Source: Ulva prolifera
Taxonomy: Eukaryota > Chlorophyta > Ulvophyceae > Ulvales > Ulvaceae
Direction: 5' to 3'
Assembly (NCBI GenBank): GCA_023078555.1
Contig: CM041201.1
Span: 8,625,172-8,689,171 of the forward strand
Length of the DNA: 64,000 nt
Made by a program: the position numbers and the translations under genes. Below the pieces are notes generated by a model. It was not told the origin of the DNA. It searched no databases and was given only the letters and a program-made list of their open reading frames with translations. Below are positions 25,065 to 36,274 of the stretch, one piece after another. How positions within the stretch are numbered: the first letter of the stretch is position 1; each line of letters starts with the position of its first letter.

Positions 25065-26610
25065 CTGCATGGGAGCTGATGCTGCCGGGCTGGCGTGGCC
25101 TGGCCCGGCGGCTGCAGGTCTGTAGCTTTTTGGCTCTTCCGTAGTGCCGCAGTTGGAGCAGACCGCTTGGGCTGGCCTGTGTGAAACCAGGCCGTGAACA
25201 TGACGACACGGTGAAGCTCATTGTGCAATAAGAGGCCTCGGTTCGCGGCGGTGGGTGCATCACCGCTCAGGCCTGTGGCTATCGATGGGTGTTTCTGATG
25301 CGACGTGTCAGCTGCGTCGCATGGTGCATGCATCGTGGATGGGTGCAGCAGGACACCGCCTACAGCTGCAGCTGGTAGATTTCGTAGATGCGCCTCTGTT
25401 TAGGGCTGGCTGAGGGTGCTGTGAGCGGGAGGTTGTGACCTGCCATGGCGGATGGCGGGCATGTGCAGGCTACGCGAAAGGCTCACACTGTGACAGGGCA
25501 CTCAATGGAGGCAGTGTGCATACATGTGCTGCTCGTCCGAGGGCAGCTGGTGCTAGCACTGCTTCACCGAAAGTTCGGGTTGTGCATCCGATTTGCTTGC
25601 TAGTGCTGCTAGTCTAGAAGCTTGCGCGGCAGAGGCGATGCGGCCGACACTCTGCAGGGAGCAGCAGCACGGCCATGAAAGTATGAGCAGACGGGCTGAG
25701 TAGGCTCTCATCAGCTTTGGCTGGTCAGGTCAAGCAAAGAGGTGTAGCGAAGCCGTGTCAGCGTGTATTCGTGTTGCCGCACGTGCGGTCAAGGTACCTT
25801 CGATGTTGAGCAAAGCTCTACATAAGCAACTGATCTGTGTTCTGCACATCTGACCTTGGCATGGTATGATGCACTGACGCAGCAGCTGGTGCTGTCAAGG
25901 TGTTTGTGACGATCTGTTGCTTTGCGGCCGTTTTTGTGGGATGGGCGCACCGTGCCAGACCATTAATCCGCGGCTCGGGCGCCGGTATTCAGGTGCTGTG
26001 GCACTACATCAATTTCTTTTATCCGTGTTTCCAGATTGATAGACGACATACAATCCAGGAATAGCTGCGGAGTTGCTTCAAGCGCACACCCACGTGTTGT
26101 GGTCTGGAAGTCAGCCTGTGCCACCGCCATGGGCTGTCCTCCTGCCTGCATGCATTTCTTCCAGTGCCACGTATGCATGAGCTTGAGGGCACTTCCTGCT
26201 GATCTGCAAATTCTTGGCGTGCGCGGCAGGGGCTCAACATGGAAGGGCACAGGTGTTTACATCACTTCTTCTCTGGAATGTCTATTGGCTACGAGGCCAG
26301 TCTTCGGATCACGAAAGTATACGCGCTTTCGCAACATCTCACAGATGCGATCAGTCCCCAATTAATCTACGAAGCCACCAGTACCGGCGCGCAAAACCAT
26401 GAATTAGATTTATCTCGCACGTTATATTGATCCATGCGACCTTTTTCAAACTTCCCAATTGCAACTAGGCTGGATGCAGCTGAACTATCGCCAGACCTGA
26501 GTATGCATGGCAACGGACACCAGCTCCTCTGCTCATGCCGTGGCGCGCAGTATAGTGCCTGTCCATGTATCAGCAGTGGATTGATGACCGATTGACGGTC
26601 GTCGAGAGTG
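25065..26610. other. long intergenic region
   Basis: 1.5 kb with no recognisable exon on either strand. Composition is less GC-rich than the genes. It must include the 3' end of the SAAL1-like gene and the promoter of the VPS38/ATG14-like gene. Confidence 0.5.
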
Positions 26611-28683
26611 ATGTCGGAATCGCCCCGTCCAGCGTGCCCCTGCTGCAATTCGTCTCCCGCGAAGCTCTTGTCCAAAAAACAAGCTGAATCACGTCTACGG
26701 CAGCCGCAGACACAACTGGCTACGCAACAGCGTGGCTGTGAAGATCTGCGGCTGCAACTGTTGAACTCACTACAGCACCAGGTGCGGCAGCTTTGATCAC
26801 CACCGACTTCATGCAACAATTGCTGCAAGTGTTGCAGCATTGACGATTCTTGAAATCTTGAAGTTTGTATTCCGAAAAGATGCAAGTTGGATTTTCAAAC
26901 CGGAGGCCACTGCAGGAATATCTCAGGCCACTGTTCCACCAAGTGCATGCGGCAGAGGAGAAGCTTAGACAACAGTCACTACGCAGCACAAAGGCGATAG
27001 ATAACATCAGTATTACGCGATCTAAGTTGAGGGTGGCACAAGCACGAGTCCAGGGACTCAAAGCCAAGTTGACAGACCTTCCCCAGCAGGTCGCGAAGCT
27101 CGAACATACGCGAGAGGCTGTCCTGCGAGAGCTTTCCAATTGCAAGAAGGCACATGACTTAGCAGCGCAGTCGTTGGCTGCAAGACAGGCCATGGAGATT
27201 AATGCCTTACAGCATGTGCTGCCTGTGCGGATTAGCGGTGTGAAAGCACACACCAGGCAGCCCATGCAGGTATGCCTGGCCATGCTCATACCATATCAAA
27301 TCATGTGGGATCCACCTTGAGGAAATTAAGCCGGCCCTATGACCGAATGTTTCTATATAGGTGAGCATTTACCATATGCGTTTGCCCGAGGTAGCGTCCA
27401 AGGCACCTGTGCAGATGCAGTCTGACCCACGAGGATCATCGGCTGCTCTTGGGTACCTGACACTTCAGCTGCAGCTATTTGCTAGCGTGCTAGATGCCCC
27501 TGTGCTGCATGAAGCGCATTACCTCGGGCTGCACTCTGCTGTATGGCAAGCACGGACATTCTGGAATACAAAGGCCGACCAGGCACAAGTGCTCCTACTA
27601 TCTAGCCTTCCAACGGATGCGCTATCGTCTTCCTTTATGTCAGGCCCTGCCTCGTGGGCGTCAACAATGGAAGCCCCAGATCAAAGCAGGCAAGACATTG
27701 CCATCTGATTGCTGTCGTGGTTTGTCTCTGGCAGGCATAGTATTGATTCGCCATTCATGTACCCTCAAACATCCTCCACTGCAGAAGATCGCATTGTGTA
27801 ATCATCAGACCTGCATGTCCTGTGATGCAGACATTTCAGGGACAAAACAGTGCTTTTACATGTTGGTGCCTTGCAGACAGGAGGCGAGCCTGTGCCAGGC
27901 AGTTCGCATGCTGATGAGGTCGGCTGCGTGTGTCTGCCAGCATTACATGGCACGGCATGGCAGGGCACTCCCCATGTACTGGAGCCCTTTCGCATGGCTT
28001 GTTTTGGTTGCAGAGTGTGCACAGGGGCGCCGCAGGCGCACCAAGGGCTCCGCATGGGAACTTGCAGCTGTGGCACCGACAGACGATGGCAGTAACCATA
28101 CTGTTGACGTGCATGAATGTTTCACAGACCACGAACAAGACGATAGCGAATGGAGCCTCGTTCAGGTGTGTCGACATGTTTGTTTCAAATTCTGTGTGTA
28201 CGTGTTGCTTTGGGGATGGCCAGCAATCAGTATGTCTTCATACTTTCACACCAACGGGGCGTTGCTTGGCCTTGCGATCCATCAAGCAGCACAAACCCCA
28301 TTCTGCTGGCTATCGTCAACCCAGGAAGGTGCACTGCGTCACGCTGTGGAGCATCAAAATGCTGCAAATACCAAGTGGCGATACTTGCACATGCTCCAAT
28401 GCCACGTTCTGCTGTCCTTGGAGACGGCTTTTCATATTCAATCGTTTGTATTGGAACGCACACGCTGCACCCCTTCGTGGTCTGTCATGCCTGCTTGACG
28501 TTGTGCTGAGCATGATGCTCATGTGACCAGTTGCAGTGATTGCAGACCCCAGGTGAAGTTTTACCGCCACCTCCCAGTGAAGAAGTTGACACTGAGCATT
28601 GGGAGCGGGTCATGTTCACGGATCGGCAAGAGCGCGTAGAACGGCCTGCGATCCCAATGCGCTTTCTTGGCCTGAGAAGATGA
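26611..28683 (+). CDS. VPS38/ATG14/UVRAG-family subunit of the class III PI3-kinase complex
   Basis: Exons: 26611-26781, 26916-27269, 27361-27588, a short uncertain exon near 27652-27700, about 27881-28165, and 28546-28683. The N-terminus starts MSESPRPACPCCNSSP, a Cys motif like the zinc-binding start of ATG14-type proteins. A long coiled coil follows (about residues 25-160), then the family domain: ISGVK...VSIYHMRLPE and SSAALGYLTLQLQLFASVLDAPV, which matches the LGY-x-x-H-L-V core of PF10186. The C-terminus has EWSLVQTPGEVLPPPPSEEV followed by DTEHWERVMF, resembling the tail of plant ATG14/VPS38 proteins. These proteins join VPS34, VPS15 and Beclin/ATG6 and direct the complex to autophagy (ATG14) or endosomes (VPS38). 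Which paralogue this is cannot be told. Confidence 0.8.
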
Positions 28684-28748
28684 TCCCGCAGACGAGATGG
28701 ACATGGGGGTGTTATGCTGCAGATGGAATGTTCAATGCTTCAATTGAT

Positions 28749-29183
28749 TTATCGTTTCAGTACCGAATCCTGTGAAGGACCGTGTAGGTTTGTGATGAGA
28801 CTTTTGATGACAGAGTACCTTGAAACGTAACCTGACTCGGCATGTTCGCTTTGGAGGACCTAAGGACAGCAGTGTTTGAGCACCAGTCTGGTCCTACCCC
28901 ACGCGCAGTTATCAAACAACACCCGCTCATGTGCCTTTGAGATTTCTTTTTGCCAGCATTGGTTGCAATGTCCGTGACGGCCTGGGCGGTACTGTCTATG
29001 GCCAGCCGCGGTGTCTCCCATGCACGAAAGCACCATCGTAGCGGCCACAAGAGCGCGACTGCCCCTTTCGAGAGCATCACCTTGCACCACATCAGCACGC
29101 GACAGCACCAAACGTTTGCCAGTCGCTTTGTCGCGGATCTGTGGTCCGCAGGCTCGCTCCTCGCTTGCTACCAACGAATTCAT
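28749..29183 (-). CDS. small basic protein, unknown
   Basis: A start at 29183 (MNSLVASEERACG...) opens an exon to 29034, followed by 28981 down to 28832 and a tiny terminal exon of about 21 nt ending with the stop at 28749-28751 (product end DSVLKR). All junctions are phase 0. A 60-nt internal intron (GTGTTG...CTTAG, about 28848-28908) may also be removed; with it the protein is about 86 residues, without it about 106. The middle is basic (GKKKSQRHMSG). I recognise no family. The start is only 81 nt from the divergent EF-hand gene, a spacing expected for real paired genes. The call rests on frame closure and codon bias only. Confidence 0.4.
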
Positions 29184-29264
29184 CTCAAGCTGATCTCTGG
29201 ATAGCCACGGTCTTCTGCACGCCTGCAGAAATCTCTGTCGCCAAGATTATGCTATGAGCTTGGG
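29184..29264. promoter_or_regulatory. very short bidirectional promoter
   Basis: 81 nt lie between the proposed starts of the small unknown gene (-) and the EF-hand gene (+). If either start is wrong the interval is larger. Confidence 0.3.
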
Positions 29265-32200
29265 ATGTACCAGCTTTTATTACTTTCAGCACAGCATGCG
29301 GGGATCCAAGATGTGTTCACTGATCTGGTTCCCAGGTGGAGCTGCGAGGCTCTGTTTGACAAGATCATGGGTCGCAGCAACGCTGATCATCTCCTGCTGA
29401 CGACGACTTGGTTCCAGACGTGGGTCACACAGGAGGGCATCAATGTGTCACCAAAACGCGTATTGGATTTCTTCACCAAGTCTCCATCAGACAAGTGCAT
29501 GTCGAAACAGGAGTTTGTTTGGCTTTTGCAAGGCCAGAACAGGCTTTACCACAGCATACGGAGGCGGATCGAAGGAGCGTATCAAGTGAACACTCCTCAG
29601 CAGGTTCTGATCGAGCAGCGAGAGGTTCGGAAAAGAAACAAGAATGCCGCAATTGCTGCGCGACGCCGTCCAAAGCGCATTCCTGACAAAGCTGCAGCCT
29701 ACCTCCAGCGCACCCGAGCTGCATACACAACGACACTGTCCCATACCTTTGGAGCATCGTTTGGTAACTACCTGCCCCCCGACTTCCAGAAGACATCAGT
29801 GCAAGAGAATGAGCAAGATGATGCTGTGGATCCAGACACCCTGAAGCAAGACGAATTCCCCTCTGCTGCACATGGAGTAATGAATTCGAGCAGAGCTTTC
29901 TCTACAATGCAGTTCAGCGCAAGGTTGGTCAATACAGACGGCGACACGGTTCGCTCAGTGCTCGCCAAGACATTGCTAGACAAGCTGCCACGCGGCCAGA
30001 CCACGCAAAAGTTGCTCCGCCAAGATTCGCCAACGCTGGCTGCCCAGGAGAAACCTGCTTGGATGCAACCAAAGACATTTAAAATGTCTAAACCTGCTAC
30101 ATACAAGCTCACCAATGGAGATATTGGCCAGAGCAGAAAGGTTTTGCAATGGCAGCCAGAGGACGATGAGGACACAGCCGTTCTCCCTGTACTCCCCCTG
30201 ACGGTGGAAGAAGAGACCGACGCAGGAAGGAAGCTTGTAGAACAGGTGTGCACAATGCAGAATGGCAGGTATCTGTTGTCCATATGTCTGCAATGAACAA
30301 CGTGTGTCCATGTGAAGACTGCCATGATCCAGTGATATGACTGCTGTACCACTGAGATACAACAAAGATTGCTGCAAGGTATGCCGGAGCATGCGAATGT
30401 GTCCTCCACCCTGGGCCATTTATGCTGTGGACGTGAATTCTGCTCTGGTGTACGCTCCCAGTGCCAGGTCCACCACCACATTCGCATTTGTGTACACATT
30501 CCATTTCTTGGCTCCTCTTTGCTGCAGCTTCTTATGCTCGATCGTGCCTGACCATGTGAAGCTGCACACCGCACTCTTCGACGACAGGCCATGAGCAGGT
30601 CAGCAAGACGGTGCGGAGGGCATGCCAGGCAGAGGCGGTCGCAGCACTGACAGACTTCCGTGGCGAACGGGAGATGGAGGGCACGGCGTGGCCAAGCATG
30701 CTGAGCCTGCCCGATGCCGTATGGCGTGCGATGGTCGCGAACAGTCGCCGCATCGCGTGGCCAGGCTCGAAGCCCGAGGGGCCGAAGCAGGTCATCATCA
30801 ACGCAAATGGCGAGGAGGAGGAGGTTAGCGGGGATCCCAACGGAGGCAAGGCGCAGACAAAGGCAGCCATCCTCAACGCAGCCATCCGGTCCGTACTGCT
30901 GCTTTACATACCTCGTGGTGATGCGGCGGACGGCCAGAGTGTGAACTCACATTCGTACCCATTCGCGTCCGCACGTCTGGAGACGACGTCGCGAGGGGCA
31001 TTGTTTGGGATGTGGCTTGTGATAAAGTATCTGCGCGAGAGGATCCATTTGTACTGAGGATTTCTAAATGTCATTAATACTCGGTCTTCCTTATACGTCA
31101 CACTACTTTGACTCCTCGGCGTGATCCGTGGCACTGGATGGGTTGGTCTGGAATGCTGGCAGCGAGAGGTTGGATCAGGGGTGCCTGGCAATTTGAGACT
31201 GGAGCCTTATATGGTGTCCGTGTGGCACAATCCGAACGTCTTCGGTTGCTGAGGGCTGCAGACGGGCATGGCTGCAGGCTGCGGAAGACAAAGAGGCTGC
31301 GGGCCCTGTTTGAGCAGATGGACACAGCACGTACCGGGGCGCTCACACTGGACCAGTTTAAAGAGTATCTGGCACGGGAGAACCCACGCAGCATCAAGAG
31401 GGCTCATGACATATTTCTGACGATGAAGTCTGGTTCACAGCAGGAAAGCAGTGCGGAAGATGCCAGCCTGGAGCCACGTGTGACCTTTATAGAGGTCCGC
31501 ATCGTGTGCCCGTCATGACAAAAGCTCTAATACAGTCGTTGACTTGTCGAGCTCATGTTCAGCTCAGCTACCTTTGGACCTTACTCCTGACTGGACACCG
31601 CTGCTTCCTGCGGTGTACACCCGCTCAATCTCATTGCCAGGCCTCTTCTACGACTGCTACGTGTCAGCAATGTGCATTAGGTTGAAACCTCAGTTCAGGC
31701 TGCCAGTGCTCAGAACTTCTTGTATGCTTAGTCTCGATGCATCCATGGCTAGACAAGTGCTCTTGCAAGGAACCCAAGCAGCTACACCGCACGGCCTGGG
31801 ATGCGGTGTAGCAGCAGCACGAGCTAAGTGGGCATTGGCTACAAAATTGCCCATCCTCATTTTGGTTGTGAAGTTGGATGATCGTGCAGATGCTCCGAGT
31901 GTTCTTCCCAGAGACCTCAGAGGTGGAGAGAAGGCAGCTCGCCATGGCTGTTCCTATGTCAATCTGTCCCTGCCCAGGCCTGTTTGACAGTCTGGAGCTT
32001 GAGAAGCTGTGTGCGACGTTTGATACTTACGCACCGTCCCATGTGGATGAAAAGCGAGGTGTTTACCATAAGCGCACATGGGAGAGTGTCCGCCAACTGG
32101 TTGGGGCTCTGGGACTCGGAGATCACATGGAAGAAGACAGACGCAATGCGATCTTTGATCAGCTCGATATGGACGCAGATGGTCTGGTGTGCCTCCACGG

Positions 32201-32352
32201 CCTTGGTTCCTGCGCCAGTCACCATGTACACCATCAGTGTTTGGCCTCATACGCAGCTCGTATGTGTGTGACTACACGGGACGTTGCAGATCAATAGCAC
32301 GGACATTCTGACATGGTATTTGGATATGATGGATGATCATGACATCAGCTGA
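29265..32352 (+). CDS. EF-hand calcium-binding protein, unknown role
   Basis: Six exons join in phase to about 604 residues: 29265-30245, 30599-30888, 31278-31494, 31890-31957, 31991-32186 and 32290-32352. The last EF-hand is clear: its loop DMDADGL-I-N-S-T-D is split by the last intron. A second, degenerate EF-like helix-loop-helix is at LFEQMDTARTGALTLDQFKEYL. The long first exon begins with a helical region (ALFDKIMGRSNADH, FVWLLQGQNRLYHS) and continues with a basic, poorly ordered stretch (RKRNKNAAIAARRRPKR). The C-terminus ends DMMDDHDIS. No enzymatic domain is visible. A long EF-hand protein with disordered basic regions could be cytoskeletal or flagellar, but this is not shown. The start at 29265 is the first in-frame ATG and could be too far 5'; the 31957/31991 junction (33-nt intron) is doubtful. 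Confidence 0.72.
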
Positions 32353-33429
32353 ACAGCGATGTGTCGTTCTGACACCGAAAGATTTCGGGAAAGCTGGAGG
32401 GTCGTTTACGATGTATCGAGGCAATGCACCCGGGCATACTGCCCGCGGGAGTTCGAACCAAGACAACAGCTCACACTACCCAGGAACGAAATAGGAATTG
32501 CGGGATGTTCGATTGACAGGTTGACAGCGATATTGATGAGACCACCCCACCTTGCTCTGAGCGGCAATATCAGCGGCAGCGACAATCTGGCTGCTGTGTT
32601 ACTCGCGTTCCCCTGAGATTCCCAAGCGTCTTAAGTCCCTCCTCACCTTGCTCAGTTTCTTGCGTTGTTCTAGTCTAGATTTTCTGTACGTTTGCTTTAC
32701 CGTGCCGTCTGGCAGTCGTTGCTTTCAGCGTGCAACATTGAAGCTACGGATCCAGGGTGCGTCCTGTTGCTTAGGAAGCATCAACAAGCATCTATGGGCT
32801 TGATCAACTCTGCATATCAGCGATGGGTATCGTCAATGCGCATGATGTTCGACAAATCTTTCGCGCAGCGGGCCATAATACTCAAAGCGGTGGGCCCAAG
32901 CGTCCGCTGCTCCTTCATACATAGCCTGAACTTCCACAAAATCGCTGATGGGAAGTGATCGGATGCTCACTTCGCGAGCGTGCAGCGCACGTGCACGGCG
33001 TCCTGGAGACAGCCTCTGGTCACTCTCTTCGTGTTGTTGCTAATACAAGCGTGCGCATGTAGCTATACAGCAGCTGTAGTGTTGTTTCGCATCACAAGCG
33101 CTCGCGTACCTATGTCAGGCGCGGTCAGCCCAGCTCATCTTGCCACCGGGTGCATCGGTGACCCGACTCAATTCTGAGGTCGATTGCTGGCCCCTCCTGG
33201 ACCTATCGCCGGCGCATCTAGCGGGTATATTTCAGCTCGCATAATATGCGGGCTGTCAATTCCTGCTCCCAGTTGGCGTCTAGCTGGCCCAACTGCCAAC
33301 GAAGGTGCGACACGGGATCTTGAAGATCACATGCAACTGAGCATTTCACCCCTTCTCCAATGGACATCCGTACACTAATGACGCGTTAGTTTGTAGGCAA
33401 TCAGGGCCTCAGCGACGATTATTGCCACC
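32353..33429. other. intergenic region and possible 5' exon of next gene
   Basis: No family was recognised. The next gene needs an upstream exon ending in phase 1. Two candidates exist: an ATG at 33112 running to a donor at 33158, and a very short ATG exon ending at a GTACAC donor near 33371. Neither can be chosen from sequence alone. Confidence 0.35.
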
Positions 33430-35256
33430 AACGCATGCAGCTTCAGATGTATTGCCAGCAGCAAGGACTCTAGAACAAGTAGGATGCTCACCACGAGCTC
33501 AACCACAAACCCCCATAGTTCCTCCAGACCCCGCTACTCCAAATCCACTTCTTAATGCCTCTCATGCCCTGTCAGCTGCCCTGGAGGCGAGCTCCACCTC
33601 CGATGGAAGCCAGTTTCCCACTGGCAAAGATTCTCCCACATTTATGGAGTCGCTGCGGATAAACACTAGAGTAATTCAAGCAGAGTCGCTGTCAGACCTA
33701 GAGCAGATTTTGTATGAAGAACTCCCAGCAATTCAAGCATGTGATCTTGGCTGTGTCAACCTGTCGACTTCTTTCTACCATGCGACACGGTTGTGGCGTG
33801 AAGCAGAGCGGCTTTTGAGGGACACAGCCCGTGAGGACGGCGGTGACGTTCGTGCCCAAATTCGGCACGGGCGCTCGAAGGTACAGCCTTGCACATGTGG
33901 ATCGCAGCATGCAGCTCGTTTCGTTGTACCCCACTTGATCTCACCTCAGCCGTGTTTCCTGTCCACGCCACTACCTACCTGCATTCGCACAAGCCTGCTT
34001 TGCTCCGTTTCCGCTACCGCCCTAGAAGGATCAGTTGTGTCAGGCACTAAATTGGCATGCAGCACCTGGAGCCCGTGCTGGTGCTGCTTAGGCCACAGCT
34101 GCTCTCGATGCCGGATCGCAACATCGTGCAGCCGTATGACCTCTCCATCTCGCTGTGGTGCATGGCCACACTGCAGCTGCAAGATGAGCAGCTCTTCCAG
34201 GCGCTCATCGGCCGCATCGGCACCATGGTCCAGCGCCTGAAGGCCACTGACATGGCAATGACGATGTGGTCCTGCGGCCGCCTGCGCTGCGGCAACACGA
34301 TGCTATGCGGCCAGCTCACTGTCGCTGCGATCGGCCGCGTGTCTGAATTCAAGACTTGCGAGCTGTCAACGTTCGTGTGGGGCATGTGCCACACGGGGCA
34401 GCAGTCGCCAGAGATCCTGCGTGCCGCAGCACGCCGCATGGTTGAGCGCCCGGGCGACTTTGCGTCCGAGGAGCTCGTGCGGCTGCTGTGGTCGTTCACC
34501 CGCATGCGGTGGCGGGAGGCCCGACACAGCGACGTGCACGCACGCATCGTCGCGGAGCTGGCGCGGCCGGAGCGTGCGGCCAAGCTGCTGCCACAGGATT
34601 TCTCCAACACGTTGTGGTCGCTGGCACAGATGAAGGTGTATGCGGAGAAGCCGGACCTTGATGCCCTCGCAGATGCCGCGACGGCAAATCTGCACAGATT
34701 CAAGGAGCAGGAGCTTGCTAACCTGGTGTATGGGTATGGGGCGCAGCGGCACTGGCACGAGGGGCTGATGACGGCCGCCGCAGCGGAGGTGCTGCTTCGG
34801 AAGGAGCGCTTCCAGGACAAGGAGCTGTGCATGTTTCTGTGGGCGGTCGGGACGCTTGGGGTGGCGCCGGGGGGGGAGCTTTTCCTGACGGCGGTCATGA
34901 AAGAGCTGCACTCGCGGGTGAAGACGCTCAGGCCGCTCTCAATGTCAAATGCAATGAAGGCCTTTGCGAAGCTGCGGTTTCTTCCGCCGGCGGAGTTCAT
35001 GGACAGTATGAGTGAGGTGGCGGTGGCATCACTCGAAGAGTTCAACATGTCCGAGCTTTCGAATCTGCTGTGGGCGTATGCGCAGCTGGGATGGACGGAT
35101 GAGGAGTTATTTGAGGCATCAGAGGAGTTCATGATGGACAACATGAATTTGTGCACTAAGCACCATGTCTCATCCATAGCCAACAGCTTCAAGACGAGTG
35201 GGTACCTCTGTCATCGATTGGTGACTGTGGCCCGAAACAATGGATTTCATGTATGA
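33430..35256 (+). CDS. OPR/FASTK-like helical-repeat protein, probable organelle RNA factor
   Basis: Two exons are clear: about 33430-33880 and 34063-35256, joined in phase 0; an upstream exon with the start codon is missing. The second exon codes for ~397 residues made of tandem degenerate ~38-residue helical repeats. Each has a core like F-x-x-x-x-L-x-x-x-L-W-x-x-x-x-x: DLSISLWCMATLQ, DMAMTMWSCGRL, ELSTFVWGMCHTG, ELVRLLWSFTRM, DFSNTLWSLAQM, ELANLVYGYGAQ, ELCMFLWAVGTLG, SMSNAMKAFAKL and ELSNLLWAYAQLG. This is the signature of the OPR/FASTK-like repeats that in green algae control stability, splicing or translation of specific plastid or mitochondrial RNAs. No RAP domain follows. A target RNA cannot be predicted. 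The N-terminal ~110 residues are Pro/Ser/Ala-rich. Confidence 0.82.
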
Positions 35257-35316
35257 GTATTCTTGTGACAGCAGTGACCATGTGCATTTGAGATTCAGCG
35301 GCAGGCAAGTAAATCG

Positions 35317-35321
35317 TGTAA
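35317..35321 (+). terminator. putative TGTAA poly(A) signal
   Basis: TGTAA lies 61 nt after the stop of the OPR/FASTK-like gene. Confidence 0.4.
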
Positions 35322-35435
35322 CATGAAAATGACCAAATCATCATTTGCTTGTGCTGTCAATGCATGCGTGTCATTGTGGAGTGTATCTCGAGATAGGTTC
35401 TAGCAGTTGCATATCAGGGTGGTCTGAATGCATCG

Positions 35436-35440
35436 TTACA
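35436..35440 (-). terminator. putative TGTAA poly(A) signal
   Basis: TTACA on the + strand reads TGTAA on the minus strand, 91-95 nt after the OHP1 stop. Confidence 0.35.
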
Positions 35441-35530
35441 ATCAGAAGGGAAAGGTCATCATGTGGACTATTGCTTCTCGCGATACTGTGGACTATACAT
35501 GCTAGCGGTACAAGTGCAGCGCTTGCTTTG

Positions 35531-36274
35531 TTAAAACTCGAATCCAAGCCCTGCACAAACCAGTAAGTGTGATTCACTCTCTCATGGCAGACAGCAGCGA
35601 GGTTTGTGCAGATACAAGAGTGTTGCCGCACCTTGACCAACAGTGATGCCCACAGCTTCCAAGAGACCTTGGTGAATGATGGCCTCCACCAGGATGAGCG
35701 CAAAGAAACCAATCATGCACGCTCTGCTGTTCAAGCGTTCAGCATTGTAAACGAACCCGAAATTCGCTGCATGACAGCATTTCTGTGACTTATATCCCAG
35801 TCGGTGACAGACGCGGCTTGGTATCAAATGACACTGTGCTTTGTTTTACAATTGGGTTTCCAGATACAGCGGCACTGGATGCATTGAAAGAAATTACGAC
35901 CAAAGCCAGACATACAGCAACTTCAAGCAGATGATCTCCTACAGATGTGTATAGTGTAGTGCAGGTAGCTGTGGTGATATTATCCCTGAACGCTTCCGCT
36001 GCGCTCCGGATGCACCTGACCACGCAATCGCTTCCACGACGACTGCCACCACGGTGAACCAAGAGAGCTTGGAGACCAGACTCACCAGCGAGATTGAATT
36101 TTAGGTAGTTTCAATCGCACCTGGGGGCTGAACGGGTTGCCTGGAGGGCTCGGTGACACCCTTCGGTGCTGCCAGAACGCAGGCGGACACGCGACGAGAG
36201 GCCAGCGGCTGAAACCGGGCCACCGCTGGCCGGCAGAAGCTGGGAGCAGACGTTTGGGATTTGATTGTGTTCAT
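35531..36274 (-). CDS. OHP1: plastid one-helix light-harvesting-like protein
   Basis: Three exons close in phase to a 102-residue protein: 36274-36121 (transit peptide), 35766-35632 (helix) and a 20-nt terminal exon 35550-35531. The first exon (MNTIKSQTSAPSFCRPAV...) is S/T/R/A-rich and nearly free of acid until its end, as in chloroplast transit peptides. The mature part has NFGFVYNAERLNSRACMIGF and then ALILVEAIIHQGLLE, the single chlorophyll-binding helix: E and N/R at the usual ligand positions, GFFALILVE as the membrane segment. The terminal exon supplies GLGFEF, the family's conserved end. SRACMIG is shared with plant OHP1. OHP1/OHP2 heterodimers bind pigments and help assemble and repair the photosystem II reaction centre. 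Other HLIP/SEP relatives are possible but fit less well. No single long open frame covers the gene, so it is easily missed. Confidence 0.9.

Noticed and set aside
32440-32470. GTTCGAA-like tRNA T-arm motif
   Set aside because: The flanks cannot form a five-pair stem and no acceptor or anticodon arm is nearby; no tRNA gene was found anywhere in the window.
34047-35192. A 381-codon minus strand open frame, very Ser-rich
   Set aside because: It mirrors the OPR/FASTK-like repeat exon; Ser/Arg richness is the antisense shadow of the Leu/Ala-rich coding strand.
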